From NCBI GenBank assembly GCA_030429005.1, contig JAUIDP010000002.1, positions 1-64,000 of the forward strand: a stretch of DNA of 64,000 nt, given 5' to 3'. Shown one piece after another: positions 17,732 through 27,377 of the stretch (within the stretch, counting starts at the first letter, position 1; the number at the start of each line of letters is the position of its first letter). A program made the position numbers and the translations under genes. Under the pieces are notes generated by a model. The model saw only the letters and a program-made list of their open reading frames with translations, had not been told where the DNA came from and did no database searches. This stretch comes from Gammaproteobacteria bacterium (GTDB lineage: Bacteria; Pseudomonadota; Gammaproteobacteria; Steroidobacterales; Woeseiaceae).

Positions 17732-18829
17732 GTGACGCCGTCAGCAGAATCGAATGTGAAAAACTTCCTCAATTCCATTGAGTTACCCGGTATTGGCCGG
17801 AAAATCGCCGATGTCGGGCGAATTCTCGAAGTCGAAGAGACCGACGAGCGCATTCGCGCGCGTATCGAACTCGGATTTCCGGCCGCCGGCGCCTATGACG
17901 ATTACCAGGCGGCAGTCGCGGATGCACTGCAGGCAAAAGGTGATCGCCGTTCGCTGGCTCTCGAGTTTTCGAGCAAAATCGTTGCCCACGGCGTACAGCG
18001 TAATCTCAAACCACTTGAGCAGATCAGGAACGTCATCGCGGTCGCATCCGGCAAGGGCGGTGTTGGCAAGTCGACCGTTGCCGTCAACCTGGCCCTGTCG
18101 CTGGCTGCGGACGGGGCACGCGTTGGCCTGCTCGACGCCGACATCTACGGACCCAGCCAACCGCACATGCTCGGCCTTGCCGGCCAGCAGCCGACCAGCA
18201 TCGATGGCAAGACGATGCAGCCGCTGCAGGCACACGGATTGCAGGTCATCTCGATCGGTTTCCTGGTTGATCCGGACCAGCCAATGGTCTGGCGCGGGCC
18301 CATGGTCACGTCGGCGCTGAACCAGCTGCTGCAGCAGACAACCTGGCACGATCTCGACTACCTGATTGTTGACATGCCGCCCGGCACCGGCGATATCCAG
18401 CTGACGTTGTCGCAGCAGGTGCCGGTCAGCGGTGCCGTTATCGTAACGACGCCGCAGGACATCGCGTTGCTCGATGCGCGCAAGGGCCTGGCGATGTTTC
18501 GCAAGGTGTCGGTGCCGGTGCTGGGTATCGTCGAGAACATGAGCACGCACATCTGTTCGTCCTGCGGTCACGAAGAGGCCATTTTCGGTCATGGCGGCGG
18601 CGAGAAAATGGCGGCAGACTTTGCGGTCGAATTGCTGGGCCAGTTGCCGCTCAAGGCCAGCATCCGGGAGCAGACCGACAGTGGCAAACCGACTGTGGTG
18701 GCCGAGCCGGGGTCGACCGCAGCGCAGGCTTACCGTGCCGCAGCACGGCGAATGGCGGCGGTCCTGGCTGGTCAGGGCAAGGATTACAGCAGCAAGTTTC
18801 CGAAAATCGTGGTCGAGGACGCAGGTTGA
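17732..18829 (+). CDS. apbC: Iron-sulfur cluster carrier Mrp/ApbC (NBP35-family ATPase)
   Basis: The 365-aa protein has an N-terminal MIP18-type domain (about 8-85) followed by the P-loop ATPase domain, with the deviant Walker [10 protein letters not shown] at 107-115. Further motifs are [25 protein letters not shown] and the dimer-interface Fe-S motif CSSCG. It binds and transfers [4Fe-4S] clusters to apo-proteins. The GTG at 17732 is used, because the nearby ATG is followed at once by a stop. The TGA overlaps the TTG start of dcd. Many Fe-S proteins nearby (Rsx, Nth, QueG, UDG) are possible clients, though that is only context. Confidence 0.93.
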   Translation: MTPSAESNVKNFLNSIELPGIGRKIADVGRILEVEETDERIRARIELGFPAAGAYDDYQAAVADALQAKGDRRSLALEFSSKIVAHGVQRNLKPLEQIRNVIAVASGKGGVGKSTVAVNLALSLAADGARVGLLDADIYGPSQPHMLGLAGQQPTSIDGKTMQPLQAHGLQVISIGFLVDPDQPMVWRGPMVTSALNQLLQQTTWHDLDYLIVDMPPGTGDIQLTLSQQVPVSGAVIVTTPQDIALLDARKGLAMFRKVSVPVLGIVENMSTHICSSCGHEEAIFGHGGGEKMAADFAVELLGQLPLKASIREQTDSGKPTVVAEPGSTAAQAYRAAARRMAAVLAGQGKDYSSKFPKIVVEDAG

Positions 18830-19392
18830 GCATCAAGTCTGACAAGTGGATCCGCCGCATGGCAGAGCAGGCCGGCATGATTGAACCGTTCGAGCCCGGC
18901 CAGGTGCGTGAGAACAACGGTGGCCGTATCGTGTCTTATGGCACGTCCAGCTACGGCTACGACGTGCGATGTGCGGCCGAATTCAAGATCTTCACGAACA
19001 TCAATTCGGCCGTTGTCGACCCCAAGCAGTTCGACGCGACCAGTTTCGTCGATGTCGAGAGCGAGGTGTGTGTCATTCCACCCAACTCCTTCGCCCTGGC
19101 GCGGACGGTGGAGTATTTCCGGATTCCACGCAATGTCCTGACAATCTGTCTTGGCAAGTCCACCTACGCGCGCTGCGGCATCATCGTTAATGTGACGCCG
19201 CTCGAACCGGAGTGGGAGGGTCATGTGACCCTGGAATTCTCGAATACGACGCCGCTGCCGGCGAAGATCTACGCGAACGAAGGCGTGGCGCAGATGCTGT
19301 TTCTCGAGTCCGACGAGGAATGCGAAACGTCGTACAAGGATCGCGGCGGCAAGTACCAGGGCCAGCAGGGAGTGACGCTGCCCAGGGCCTGA
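18826..19392 (+). CDS. dcd: dCTP deaminase
   Basis: The 188-aa trimeric enzyme deaminates dCTP to dUTP for thymidylate synthesis. Recognisable motifs are [13 protein letters not shown] near the N-terminus, [26 protein letters not shown] in the middle (Ser/Arg of the active site and the catalytic Glu), and [17 protein letters not shown] at the C-terminus. The length matches the family. It starts with TTG at 18826, overlapping the mrp stop by 4 nt, so the two are co-translated. Confidence 0.96.
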   Translation: MSIKSDKWIRRMAEQAGMIEPFEPGQVRENNGGRIVSYGTSSYGYDVRCAAEFKIFTNINSAVVDPKQFDATSFVDVESEVCVIPPNSFALARTVEYFRIPRNVLTICLGKSTYARCGIIVNVTPLEPEWEGHVTLEFSNTTPLPAKIYANEGVAQMLFLESDEECETSYKDRGGKYQGQQGVTLPRA

Positions 19393-20778
19393 CTAATCGG
19401 GATCCGGCGACCTGGCGGCCGGCTGGCGTTGGGAAAAGTAGCTGTACAGCGGCAGCCCGATGACGATCAGTACGATGCCGGACAACGCCCGATACGGCGT
19501 TGCCCAGACGGTGTTGACCAGCAGGTAAACGGTCACCAGCAGAAACAGGGCCGGTACATACGGGTAACCCCAGACACGGTACGGCCGCTCGGCGTCCGGC
19601 TTGCGCCGTCGCAGGACAAACAGCGCCGCGCCGTTCAGGCCAAAGAAGACCCAGAGCACAAAAATGTAAATGTCCGTCAGGATGTCGAACGTGCCCGTCG
19701 CCGCGAGGCATAGCGACCATGCTCCGATTGCAATGACGGCCACGGTCGGTGTGCCGTTTCGCGATACATGCCCGAGCACATCCGGTAACAGGCCATCTCG
19801 GGCCAGCGCGAACGGCACTCGCGGCCCGGACAACAACGTCGTGTGCAATGTGCCGTAGGCAGACATCATCAGGCCGGCCGACATCAGCGCGACAATCCCC
19901 GGGCCAAAGAACCGGGCTGCTGCTTCGCCGGCCACCGACGATGACTCTGCCACACTGGCGACTTCTGTCGGCGTCAGGACATAGAAGTAGGCGGTGTTGA
20001 TCAGCATGTACAGCGTGATGACCAGCAGAGTGCCGCCGATCAGCGCTCGCGGCAGAGTCTTGCCGGGATTCCTGATCTCGCCGCCAACGGCCGCGATGAT
20101 TGCCCAGCCGTTGTAGCCCCAGAGCGCACCGAGCATGGCGGCGCCGAAGCCGCTGATGCCGAGTTTGGCGGACTCGGGCACACCTTCGCAGGTGCCTGCT
20201 GCGCCATCCAGGGAAAAGTGCTGCATCGACCCGTCTGCCAACAGCCAGGCTCCGGCGGAAATCAGTATGACCAGGCCAACCTTGATCGCCGTCAACACGG
20301 TAATCGTCATGCCGTTGGCGTGTACGCTGAGCAGGTTCAGCGCCGTCGAAACGACGATAATAGCGAATGGCAGCAGCAGGATGGCGACTGGCGACAGCTG
20401 ACCGCCGGTCAGGTCGTTCAGGAAGGTGACGAATATGATCGCCGTTGCTGCGGCTGACGCACCGAGTGCAACCGTCTTGGTCCAGCCATAAAGAAATGCC
20501 CAGCGTTTGCCGAACGCCGCGTCAATGAAATGAAACTCGCCGCCGGAGCGGGGCATCATTGCACCGAGCTCTGCGTACACGAGCGCGCCGGCCAGGGTCA
20601 GGATACCGGCCAGGAACCAGACGAGCAGCACCATCTCCGGGCTACCGACATTGCAGGTCATGACGCGGGCTTTCACAAACACGCCGGTGCCGATGATGTT
20701 GGCGAGAATGACGGCCATGGCAGGTATCAGCGTCAGCGCACGCACGAGCGACCGGTTGCGTGCCGTCTCGTTGTTCAA
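19393..20778 (-). CDS. APC-superfamily amino acid permease
   Basis: A transporter of about 461 aa with roughly twelve transmembrane helices. The first helix contains ILANIIGTGVFVKA, the APC unwound-helix signature (GTG). FGLNGAALFVLRRRKPDAERPY near the C-terminus is typical of LAT/amino-acid antiporter-like members. The substrate cannot be read from sequence. I take TTG at 20778 as the start (MNNETARNRS), preceded by GGGGAC. The frame is open further upstream but overlaps purN and is not protein-like there. It follows purN by 13 nt. Confidence 0.88.
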   Translation of the reverse strand: MNNETARNRSLVRALTLIPAMAVILANIIGTGVFVKARVMTCNVGSPEMVLLVWFLAGILTLAGALVYAELGAMMPRSGGEFHFIDAAFGKRWAFLYGWTKTVALGASAAATAIIFVTFLNDLTGGQLSPVAILLLPFAIIVVSTALNLLSVHANGMTITVLTAIKVGLVILISAGAWLLADGSMQHFSLDGAAGTCEGVPESAKLGISGFGAAMLGALWGYNGWAIIAAVGGEIRNPGKTLPRALIGGTLLVITLYMLINTAYFYVLTPTEVASVAESSSVAGEAAARFFGPGIVALMSAGLMMSAYGTLHTTLLSGPRVPFALARDGLLPDVLGHVSRNGTPTVAVIAIGAWSLCLAATGTFDILTDIYIFVLWVFFGLNGAALFVLRRRKPDAERPYRVWGYPYVPALFLLVTVYLLVNTVWATPYRALSGIVLIVIGLPLYSYFSQRQPAARSPDPD

Positions 20779-20791
20779 GCCGAAGTCCCCA

Positions 20792-21442
20792 TCAGAAGTC
20801 CCGCACCAGCGGCTTCTCGAGTTTCTCGCCGTCGAGCCAGGCGGCATTGTCACGCATCTGCAGGCGGCCGGCCGCGTACAGGGCGGCGCACTCCGGGTAG
20901 ATCCGGTGTTCGGCAGCCTGTACGCGCGTCGCGAGTTCGGCGGCCGTTTCGCCATCGCGCACGGCGATGCGTCCTTGCAGTACCAGCGGGCCGGCATCCA
21001 GTTCTTCCGTTACAAAATGCACGGTGCTGCCATGCCACCTGTCGCCGGCGTCGAGAACACGCTGGTGCGTATCGAGGCCCGGGTAGGCGGGCAGCAAGGC
21101 CGGGTGAACATTCAGGACGCGCCCGGCATAGTGCTGCACGAACCACGGACTCAGGATCCGCATGAAGCCGGCGAGAATAACGAGGTCGACCTCGTGCTCG
21201 TCAAGAATGCCTGCAACCGCCCGGTCGAAGGCTTCGCGCCCGGGGAAATCGCCGTGCGCGACGACCGCCGTTGGCAGGCCCGCATCGGCAGCACGCTGCA
21301 GGCCGAAGGCGTCGGCCCGGTTGCTCAGGACCACGGCAATGTCGAGGTCCAGTTCGCGGCGCTCAATATGGTCGATGAACGACTGGAGGTTGCTGCCGGA
21401 ACCGGAAATCAGAATGGCGGCGCGGTTCCGTTGTTTGCTCAA
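20792..21442 (-). CDS. purN: Phosphoribosylglycinamide formyltransferase
   Basis: A 216-aa enzyme of purine biosynthesis that transfers a formyl group from 10-formyl-THF to GAR. Hallmarks are [12 protein letters not shown] at about 10-21, the catalytic [14 protein letters not shown] with Asn and His, and [15 protein letters not shown] with the catalytic Asp. Length agrees with E. coli PurN (212 aa). It overlaps the purM stop by 4 nt. Confidence 0.97.
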   Translation of the reverse strand: MSKQRNRAAILISGSGSNLQSFIDHIERRELDLDIAVVLSNRADAFGLQRAADAGLPTAVVAHGDFPGREAFDRAVAGILDEHEVDLVILAGFMRILSPWFVQHYAGRVLNVHPALLPAYPGLDTHQRVLDAGDRWHGSTVHFVTEELDAGPLVLQGRIAVRDGETAAELATRVQAAEHRIYPECAALYAAGRLQMRDNAAWLDGEKLEKPLVRDF

Positions 21443-22458
21443 AGATAGCGGACCTCGCCGGCGCCTGCGGCTACCTCGCCGAGATGCCAGGCGTTTTCAC
21501 CGGCATCGGTCAGGACTGCGATGGCTTCGTCGATATCCGCGGAATTGACGATGGCGATCATGCCGACGCCGCAGTTAAAGGTACGGCGCATCTCCGCCGT
21601 TTCGATATTACCGGTAGCCGCCAGCCAGTCGAACAGGGGACCCTGTTGCCAACTGGTCGTGTCCACTTCGGCGTGCACACCGGGTGGCAGTGCACGCGGA
21701 AGGTTCTCGCTGATGCCGCCGCCGGTGATGTGGGCAAGTCCTTTTACCGTGACCTGCGATATCAGTTGCTGCACGGAGCGCACGTAGATACGGGTCGGGG
21801 CCAGCAGCACTTCGCCTGCGGATTGCGCCGCAATTTTTCCGTCCGGATCCCGTTCGAGTACGCGCCGGGCCAGCGAATAGCCGTTCGAGTGGGCACCGCT
21901 CGACGCGAGCCCGATCAGTGCGTCGCCGGCTTTGATGCCTGAGCCGTCGACCAGTTCTGCACGCTCGACAACGCCGACGCAAAAACCGGCCAGGTCGTAT
22001 TCACCGGGCGCGTACATGTCCGGCATTTCGGCCGTCTCTCCGCCGATCAGCGCGGCGCCGGCCTGTGAGCAGCCCGCTGCGATGCCGGCGATGACAGCCG
22101 CTGCCGTGTCCACGTCCAGTTCGCCACAGGCAAAGTAGTCCAGGAAGAACAGCGGCTCCGCTCCCTGCACGAGGATGTCATTGACGCACATCGCCACGAG
22201 GTCGATGCCAATGCTGTCGTGGCAACCCAGTTGTTGCGCAAGCTTCAACTTGGTGCCGACGCCATCTGTACCCGAGACCAGCACCGGCTCACGGTATTTT
22301 CCAGGCGGCAACGCAAACAGGCCGCCAAAGCCGCCGAGACCGGCGAGAACTTCGGGTCGCATCGTCTGCCTGACCAGTGGCTTGATGCGGTCGACCAATG
22401 CATTGCCGGCGTCGATGTCGACTCCGGCATCCTTGTATGTCAGGGGCTTGCTGCTCAT
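21439..22458 (-). CDS. purM: Phosphoribosylformylglycinamidine cyclo-ligase
   Basis: AIR synthetase of de novo purine synthesis. It starts [19 protein letters not shown] and shows [13 protein letters not shown], the conserved [23 protein letters not shown] region, [11 protein letters not shown] and [13 protein letters not shown]. From the ATG at 22458 the product is 339 aa. An in-frame GTG six codons upstream is less likely. purM and purN overlap by 4 nt. Confidence 0.97.
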   Translation of the reverse strand: MSSKPLTYKDAGVDIDAGNALVDRIKPLVRQTMRPEVLAGLGGFGGLFALPPGKYREPVLVSGTDGVGTKLKLAQQLGCHDSIGIDLVAMCVNDILVQGAEPLFFLDYFACGELDVDTAAAVIAGIAAGCSQAGAALIGGETAEMPDMYAPGEYDLAGFCVGVVERAELVDGSGIKAGDALIGLASSGAHSNGYSLARRVLERDPDGKIAAQSAGEVLLAPTRIYVRSVQQLISQVTVKGLAHITGGGISENLPRALPPGVHAEVDTTSWQQGPLFDWLAATGNIETAEMRRTFNCGVGMIAIVNSADIDEAIAVLTDAGENAWHLGEVAAGAGEVRYL

Positions 22459-22595
22459 GAGATGTGTCGAGGCCACCGTTTGTCGGGATGAGTCTGTTGT
22501 GAATCACACCGTGTCAGTGGCTTTTCGGCCGCCAGCGGCATTGCCTCGCCGCGGACAACCCGCAAACTGATGCAGGCGATGCGTGATTTCGGCGA

Positions 22596-22601
22596 TATAA
22601 T
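22596..22601 (+). promoter_or_regulatory. -10 box upstream of the DUF2066 gene
   Basis: A perfect TATAAT in GGCGATATAATAGAGG sits about 30 nt before the chosen start at 22632, in the divergent gap between purM and the DUF2066 gene. No convincing -35 box is seen at 16-18 nt spacing. Confidence 0.4.
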
Positions 22602-22631
22602 AGAGGCTGGGCTCATTTGGGGAAACCACTC

Positions 22632-23732
22632 TTGCTGAATCTGCGAGTATTTCGTCGTCGTGATCGCGGCGTATTTCATGCCGGACTGTTGCCAGCATTG
22701 CTGTGTGCCTGCGTACTGACGGCTCCGCAGGCCGCCGATGCCGCCGAGGTTGCGGCCCTGTACACCGCGCAGGTTGCGCTCGACCCGGACGAAAAAAATC
22801 CGCGACAGGTGGCCTACAAGGACGCACTCAACGAGGTGTTGTTGCGCGTTTCCGGCGCCGACCTGGTAGCGGACCCGGCAATGGTCGAGTTGCTGTTCCC
22901 GGACCCTGCCGCCTACGTCATCCAGTTCCGGCCCGGTGACGATGATACGCTGTGGGTCTCGTTTGACGGTGATGCGGTCGAAAACGTGCTGCGAAATTCC
23001 GGCCAGACCGTCTGGGGCAGCGACCGGCCGGTGACACTGGTCTGGCTCGCTGTCGACTGGGGGCAGGGCGATCGTGAAATCATCGCCGCGGAAGACCCGG
23101 ACCAGCGGCGTGCCGCGGGCCGCCCGGCCGATCGAGATCGCCTGCTGCGTGAGCAGGTCCTGGACATGGCTGAGCGGCGTGGCCTGCCGGTCATTTTTCC
23201 GCTGATGGACAGCATGGACCAGCGCAATGTCAGTTTCAGCGACATCTGGGGCGGCTTCGATGAGCAGTTGCTGGCGGCGTCGGAGCGCTACGAGGTGAGT
23301 TCCATCCTGGTCGGCAGAATTCCCGCATCGTCAGGTCAGCGCAATCGCTGGAGCTATTTTTTCGCCGGCGAGCAGCAGGTCTGGAATGGTGAGCCGGAGA
23401 CGGTGATCTCCCTGGTCGCCGATCAACTGGCCAGCGAATTCGCGATTCACGGCGATGCGCCGCTGGAGGCGATCGAGCTGCGTATTGCCGGGGTCGATTC
23501 TGTCGAAGCCTACGGCGAAATGCAGAACTTGCTGGCATCGACGAGTGTCATCGAGAACTTCGCCATCGACGAGGTGAGTGGTGATGTGATCCGTTATCGT
23601 ATCGAAGCGCTGGGCGGTGTCGAGCGGCTGCGCCGGGCGTTGCGATTCGGTGGCTTGATCGAGCAGAATGGCGCGGACGGTTCGCTAAGCCCCGTCGCGA
23701 CGCTCGACTTCTTCTACAGCCCGAAACGATAA
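22632..23732 (+). CDS. DUF2066 domain-containing exported protein
   Basis: A protein of about 366 aa with an N-terminal signal peptide (RGVFHAGLLPALLCACVLTA then an Ala-rich cleavage region). LYTAQVALD and KDALNEVLLRVSGADLV follow, as in DUF2066 proteins that sit next to purM and hda in gammaproteobacteria. Function is unknown and it is probably periplasmic. The start is either TTG 22617 or TTG 22632. I prefer the second because GGGGA lies 8 nt before it and the -10 box is less crowded. Confidence 0.85.
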   Translation: MLNLRVFRRRDRGVFHAGLLPALLCACVLTAPQAADAAEVAALYTAQVALDPDEKNPRQVAYKDALNEVLLRVSGADLVADPAMVELLFPDPAAYVIQFRPGDDDTLWVSFDGDAVENVLRNSGQTVWGSDRPVTLVWLAVDWGQGDREIIAAEDPDQRRAAGRPADRDRLLREQVLDMAERRGLPVIFPLMDSMDQRNVSFSDIWGGFDEQLLAASERYEVSSILVGRIPASSGQRNRWSYFFAGEQQVWNGEPETVISLVADQLASEFAIHGDAPLEAIELRIAGVDSVEAYGEMQNLLASTSVIENFAIDEVSGDVIRYRIEALGGVERLRRALRFGGLIEQNGADGSLSPVATLDFFYSPKR

Positions 23733-23752
23733 CAGGCAACAAAATCCACTCG

Positions 23753-24298
23753 ATGTCCTTAAGCTGGCTGCCCAATGCAATCTCGATCTCGCGCATTGCG
23801 CTGATCCTGCCGATCCTCTGGCTGTTCGTTGAGCAGCAGTTCGGCTGGGCCCTCGGCCTGTTCCTCGCAGCAGGCCTGTCGGACGGCATCGATGGCTACC
23901 TGGCCAAGCGTTTCAACTGGGAAACGCGGCTCGGCGCATTCCTCGATCCGGCAGGCGACAAGCTGCTCATCGCCTGGTCGTACGGGACGCTGGCGTATCT
24001 CGGCTACATACCGGCCTGGCTGGCCGTCATCGTTATCCTGCGCGATGTCATCATCGTTGCCGGTTCGTTCATGTATCACTACCTGGTGCGCCGGCTCGAG
24101 GGACAGCCGACCTGGATCAGCAAGCTGAACACGGTGCTGGAGTTCGTCTTCCTCGTCCTCGTGATCTGGAAGGCAGGCTACGACTGGCCGGACGATGTGA
24201 CGATCACGATCATCGGTGCGGCGGTGCTGGTCACCGTGGTCCTGAGCGGCTACGACTATGTTTCAAACTGGATTCGCAGCGCGCGATCGGAGGCTTGA
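23753..24298 (+). CDS. CDP-alcohol phosphatidyltransferase family protein
   Basis: A 181-aa membrane enzyme with the CDP-alcohol motif DGIDGYLAKRFNWETRLG followed by AFLDPAGDK, giving metal-binding Asp44, Asp47, Asp65 and Asp69. It resembles PgsA-type enzymes and would make a phosphatidyl headgroup transfer. Whether it is the main phosphatidylglycerophosphate synthase or a paralogue cannot be said, since a second copy may exist elsewhere. It lies 20 nt after the DUF2066 gene and 3 nt before perM. Confidence 0.9.
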   Translation: MSLSWLPNAISISRIALILPILWLFVEQQFGWALGLFLAAGLSDGIDGYLAKRFNWETRLGAFLDPAGDKLLIAWSYGTLAYLGYIPAWLAVIVILRDVIIVAGSFMYHYLVRRLEGQPTWISKLNTVLEFVFLVLVIWKAGYDWPDDVTITIIGAAVLVTVVLSGYDYVSNWIRSARSEA

Positions 24299-24301
24299 CG
24301 A

Positions 24302-25351
24302 ATGGCAGCAGATAGACGCATGAACTGGCTGATCGCCGTGCTCTTGGTCGGCGGCCTCTTGTACCTGCTGGCGCCGGTGCTGACACCGTTTGTCGCGGCG
24401 GCGTTGCTGGCCTATATCGGCGATCCGCTGGCGGACCGGCTGGAACGACTGAAGATGCCACGGACACTGGCGGTGATCGCGGTGTTCCTGGTGACTTTCC
24501 TGGTCATCGGCCTGCTGGTACTGCTGGTCGGGCCGCTGATTCGGTCGCAGATTTCCGCGTTGCTGGAGGCATTGCCAAACATCATTGCCAGCGTCGAACA
24601 GGAGTGGCTGCCGCGGCTGATGCAGTTTCTCGACATCGAGGCGGGCGACGATGTCGGCATGGGCGCGTTCATCGATCGCTATGGCGACATGGCCGGGAGC
24701 TGGGGCTCGACGATCCTGAAGTCCGTGTCGAAATCCGGTGGTGCCGTTGCCGCGGCCGTGCTGAGCCTGTTCCTGGTGCCGATCCTGACGTTCTACCTGT
24801 TGCGCGACTGGGACAGGATAACGGCGCACCTCGGCGCGCTGATTCCGACCCGGCAGCGCTCAACTGTGCTGCAGCTGGCAGCGGAAACCGACGAAGTGCT
24901 CGGCGCTTTCCTGCGCGGGCAAGTGCTGGTCATGCTGGCGCTGGCCTGCATCTACTCGCTTGGCCTCAGCATTGTCGGGCTGAAGTTTGCCGTTGCTATC
25001 GGCGTTGTGTCCGGGCTCGTCAGTTTCGTACCGTACCTCGGGTTCGTTTTTGGTATCGGCCTCGCTGCGCTGACCGTGGCGCTCGAGCCCAACCCGTTGT
25101 GGATGATGGTCGGCGTCGTCATCACTTTCAGTGTCGCGCAATTCATCGAAGGCTCGTTCCTGACGCCGAAACTTGTCGGCGACCGTATCGGGTTGCATCC
25201 GGTCATCATCATTTTCGCCGTCGCGGCGGGCGGCCAGTTGTTCGGCTTCTTTGGCATTCTGCTGGCCTTGCCGGCCGCCGCCGTCTTGTCGGTGCTCGTA
25301 CGTTTCGCCTACGATCGGTACCTTAAAGACCATCCCGAAATCGAGTTATGA
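24302..25351 (+). CDS. perM: AI-2E family transporter (PerM-like)
   Basis: A 349-aa polytopic membrane protein with hydrophobic helices at the N-terminus (LLYLLAPVLTPFVAAALLAY), a middle region with LSLFLVPILTFYLLRDWDRI, and the conserved C-terminal FSVAQFIEGSFLTPKLVGDRIGLHP. This is the AI-2 exporter (AI-2E) family pattern. The substrate is uncertain: members have been linked to autoinducer export or Na+/H+ exchange. Position before hda is conserved in gammaproteobacteria. The stop overlaps hda by 4 nt. Confidence 0.9.
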   Translation: MAADRRMNWLIAVLLVGGLLYLLAPVLTPFVAAALLAYIGDPLADRLERLKMPRTLAVIAVFLVTFLVIGLLVLLVGPLIRSQISALLEALPNIIASVEQEWLPRLMQFLDIEAGDDVGMGAFIDRYGDMAGSWGSTILKSVSKSGGAVAAAVLSLFLVPILTFYLLRDWDRITAHLGALIPTRQRSTVLQLAAETDEVLGAFLRGQVLVMLALACIYSLGLSIVGLKFAVAIGVVSGLVSFVPYLGFVFGIGLAALTVALEPNPLWMMVGVVITFSVAQFIEGSFLTPKLVGDRIGLHPVIIIFAVAAGGQLFGFFGILLALPAAAVLSVLVRFAYDRYLKDHPEIEL

Positions 25352-26031
25352 GCCAAATGGCTTTGCCATTGCAGCTCGCGGACCATGCCGTGTTCGCGAG
25401 CTTTCTTGCCACCGGGAACGAGGCGCTGGTCAGTTCACTTAAAGCCATTGCCGACGGTAGCGAAAGGTCGGGCGGATATTGCTGGGGTGCTGCTGCAACG
25501 GGCAAGTCACATTTGCTCCAGGCCGTCTGCGAACGGGCCGGCGACGAGTCGGTCTACCTGCCGATGACGATGCTCGCGAATGCCTCACCGGAAGTCTTGC
25601 AGGGACTCGCCAACCGCCGCCTGGTTTGCATCGACGATATCGACACGGTTGCCGGGCAACCGGCCTGGGAGCTGGCGCTGTTTGCGTTGTATAACCAGTC
25701 AGTCGAGTCGGCGACCTGCCTGCTGGTATCCGCCAGTGCGGCCCCGCGGCGCGCCGGATTCGAACTGGCGGACCTGCAAAGCCGCCTCAGCCAGTTGCCT
25801 GTCTACCGGCTCAACGGTCTCGACGACGATGCAACGCGCGCGGCGCTGCAGCTGCGCGCCAGCCATCGAGGCCTGGACCTGCCGGATGACACCGCACAAT
25901 TCCTGCTCGGGCGGCAGCGCCGCGACATGGCGAGTTTGTACCAGTTGCTCGACCAGCTGGATGCAGCGGCGCTGCAGGCAAAACGGCGGCTGACGATTCC
26001 GTTCGTCAAGCAGGTGCTTGGCGAAAGCTAG
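25348..26031 (+). CDS. hda: DnaA regulatory inactivator Hda
   Basis: A 227-aa AAA+ protein that, with the DNA-loaded beta clamp, stimulates ATP hydrolysis by DnaA to prevent over-initiation. The N-terminal MSQMALPLQLADHAVF contains the QMALPL-type clamp-binding motif. The P-loop region GAAATGKSHLLQAV, Walker B LVCIDDIDTV and the sensor region follow. Length fits Hda (about 233 aa) and excludes full-length DnaA. It overlaps perM by 4 nt. Confidence 0.94.
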   Translation: MSQMALPLQLADHAVFASFLATGNEALVSSLKAIADGSERSGGYCWGAAATGKSHLLQAVCERAGDESVYLPMTMLANASPEVLQGLANRRLVCIDDIDTVAGQPAWELALFALYNQSVESATCLLVSASAAPRRAGFELADLQSRLSQLPVYRLNGLDDDATRAALQLRASHRGLDLPDDTAQFLLGRQRRDMASLYQLLDQLDAAALQAKRRLTIPFVKQVLGES

Positions 26032-26036
26032 CCGGC

Positions 26037-26627
26037 TCAGGACAGCCTGGATGCGATAGTTGCGACGCGCTGGCCGAGCGTGCGCGCCAGCTTCCTTTCG
26101 TCATCTGACAACGTGTCCGCCTTGCGATTCCACGTGACGTGACTGGCACCGTACGGCGACCCGCCGGTGGTTGTCGTGGACAGGCGTTCCTCGGTGTAGG
26201 GAATGCCGGTGATCAGCATGCCGTGATGCAGCAGCGGTACGGCCATTGTCAGCAGTGTCGACTCCTGGCCGCCGTGCAGGGTCGACGTCGACGTAAATAC
26301 ACCGGCCGGTTTGCCCGCCGCATCGCCGGCCAGCCATTCGCTGGCGGTTCCGTCGAGAAAGTACTTGAGGGCGGCCGCCATGTTGCCAAAGCGGGTAGGG
26401 CTGCCCATGACAAGGCCCGCACACTCGGCGAGGTCGGTCGGCGTGGCATAGGGCGGACCGGATTCCGGTACATCCGGCTCCGTTTGCTCGGTCGCGGCAG
26501 AGACCGGTGGCACTGTGCGCAGGCGCGATGCCATGCCGGCCACGCTGTCGATGCCCCGGCAGACTTCCCGGGCGAGGGCCTCGGTCGCACCATGTACCGA
26601 GTAATACAGGACCAGCACGTCGCTCAT
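26037..26627 (-). CDS. wrbA: NAD(P)H:quinone oxidoreductase, WrbA family
   Basis: A 196-aa flavodoxin-fold protein. It has LVLYYSVHGATEALAREV for FMN phosphate binding, GSPTRFGNMAAALKYFLD typical of WrbA (GSPTRFGNM), and GGQESTLLTMAVPLLHHGM. It would reduce quinones by two electrons and limit oxidative stress. It overlaps the preceding arsC-like gene by 4 nt, suggesting co-expression. Confidence 0.93.
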   Translation of the reverse strand: MSDVLVLYYSVHGATEALAREVCRGIDSVAGMASRLRTVPPVSAATEQTEPDVPESGPPYATPTDLAECAGLVMGSPTRFGNMAAALKYFLDGTASEWLAGDAAGKPAGVFTSTSTLHGGQESTLLTMAVPLLHHGMLITGIPYTEERLSTTTTGGSPYGASHVTWNRKADTLSDDERKLARTLGQRVATIASRLS

Positions 26628-26980
26628 TTTGCGACCAGTTCGAGCGCGTTCTCCGGTGGCCGGCCGATGACTGCCCGTGCTGACGCGTCATCGACGACGA
26701 TGGGTCGCTGCAGTGTCCGCGGGTGGTCGGCAATCCAGGCGGCGACCGCGGCGTCGTCCGCCAGGTCCGGCTGATCGTCCGCATCCCGGTACTCATCTTC
26801 GCCGCGACGCAAAAGCTCAGCGACCGGCACCCCGAGCAACGCTGCCAGGCGCAGGATGCGGCTGGCATCCGGGGCGTCCTTCAGGTACTCGATGATGCTC
26901 AGTTCGACGCCTGAATCTTTAAGTAATTCAAGGGTTTGTCGAGATTTTGAACAACGGGGATTGTGGTACATCGTCAGCAT
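26624..26980 (-). CDS. arsC: ArsC-family reductase (arsenate reductase, glutaredoxin type)
   Basis: A 118-aa thioredoxin-fold protein with the active site HNPRCSKSRQTL (Cys10) and C-terminal LQRPIVVDDASARAVIGRPPE containing the RPI(V) arginine. It resembles ArsC/YfgD proteins that follow or precede wrbA in many gammaproteobacteria, so the true substrate may not be arsenate. The ATG at 26980 is supported by AAGGA 9 nt upstream. Longer in-frame extensions overlap the divergent lipoprotein gene's leader. Confidence 0.9.
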   Translation of the reverse strand: MLTMYHNPRCSKSRQTLELLKDSGVELSIIEYLKDAPDASRILRLAALLGVPVAELLRRGEDEYRDADDQPDLADDAAVAAWIADHPRTLQRPIVVDDASARAVIGRPPENALELVAK

Positions 26981-27050
26981 AAAATGCATTCCTTGACGGC
27001 GTGGCCGCGCTATTGGTAGTTTGAACAGGTTTTCAAGAATTAGAATAACA

Positions 27051-27377
27051 ATGCTTGCCACCCGCATGTCACTTTTTCGATGGTCACAGTCGCTGGCCGT
27101 CGCCGGTCTGGCGGCCCTGCTGTTTCTGGCAGGTTGTCAAAGCGCGCCTGTGCAGGAGATGAGTGATGCCCGCCAGGCCATCTCCGTTGCGAAAAAGGCG
27201 GGCGCTGCCGAACATGCGCCGACGGACCTGAAAGCAGCGATGGACTACCTCGAGAGCGCAGAAAGCTTCATTATCCAGCGCCGCTATGACCAGGCACGGC
27301 GAGAAGCCGTCAACGCGAAAGCCAGTGCGCTGGAAGCACTGCACGCAAGTTCAGAAAAAGCGAGCGACGACGACTAG
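27051..27377 (+). CDS. DUF4398 small lipoprotein
   Basis: A 108-aa protein with a lipoprotein signal ending LFLAGCQS (lipidated Cys29). Its helical mature part contains ARQAISVAKKAGA and YLESAESFIIQRRYDQARRE, the DUF4398 pattern. It is anchored in the inner or outer membrane facing the periplasm; function unknown. It is divergent from the arsC-like gene and its stop overlaps the convergent transglycosylase gene by 4 nt. Confidence 0.85.
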   Translation: MLATRMSLFRWSQSLAVAGLAALLFLAGCQSAPVQEMSDARQAISVAKKAGAAEHAPTDLKAAMDYLESAESFIIQRRYDQARREAVNAKASALEALHASSEKASDDD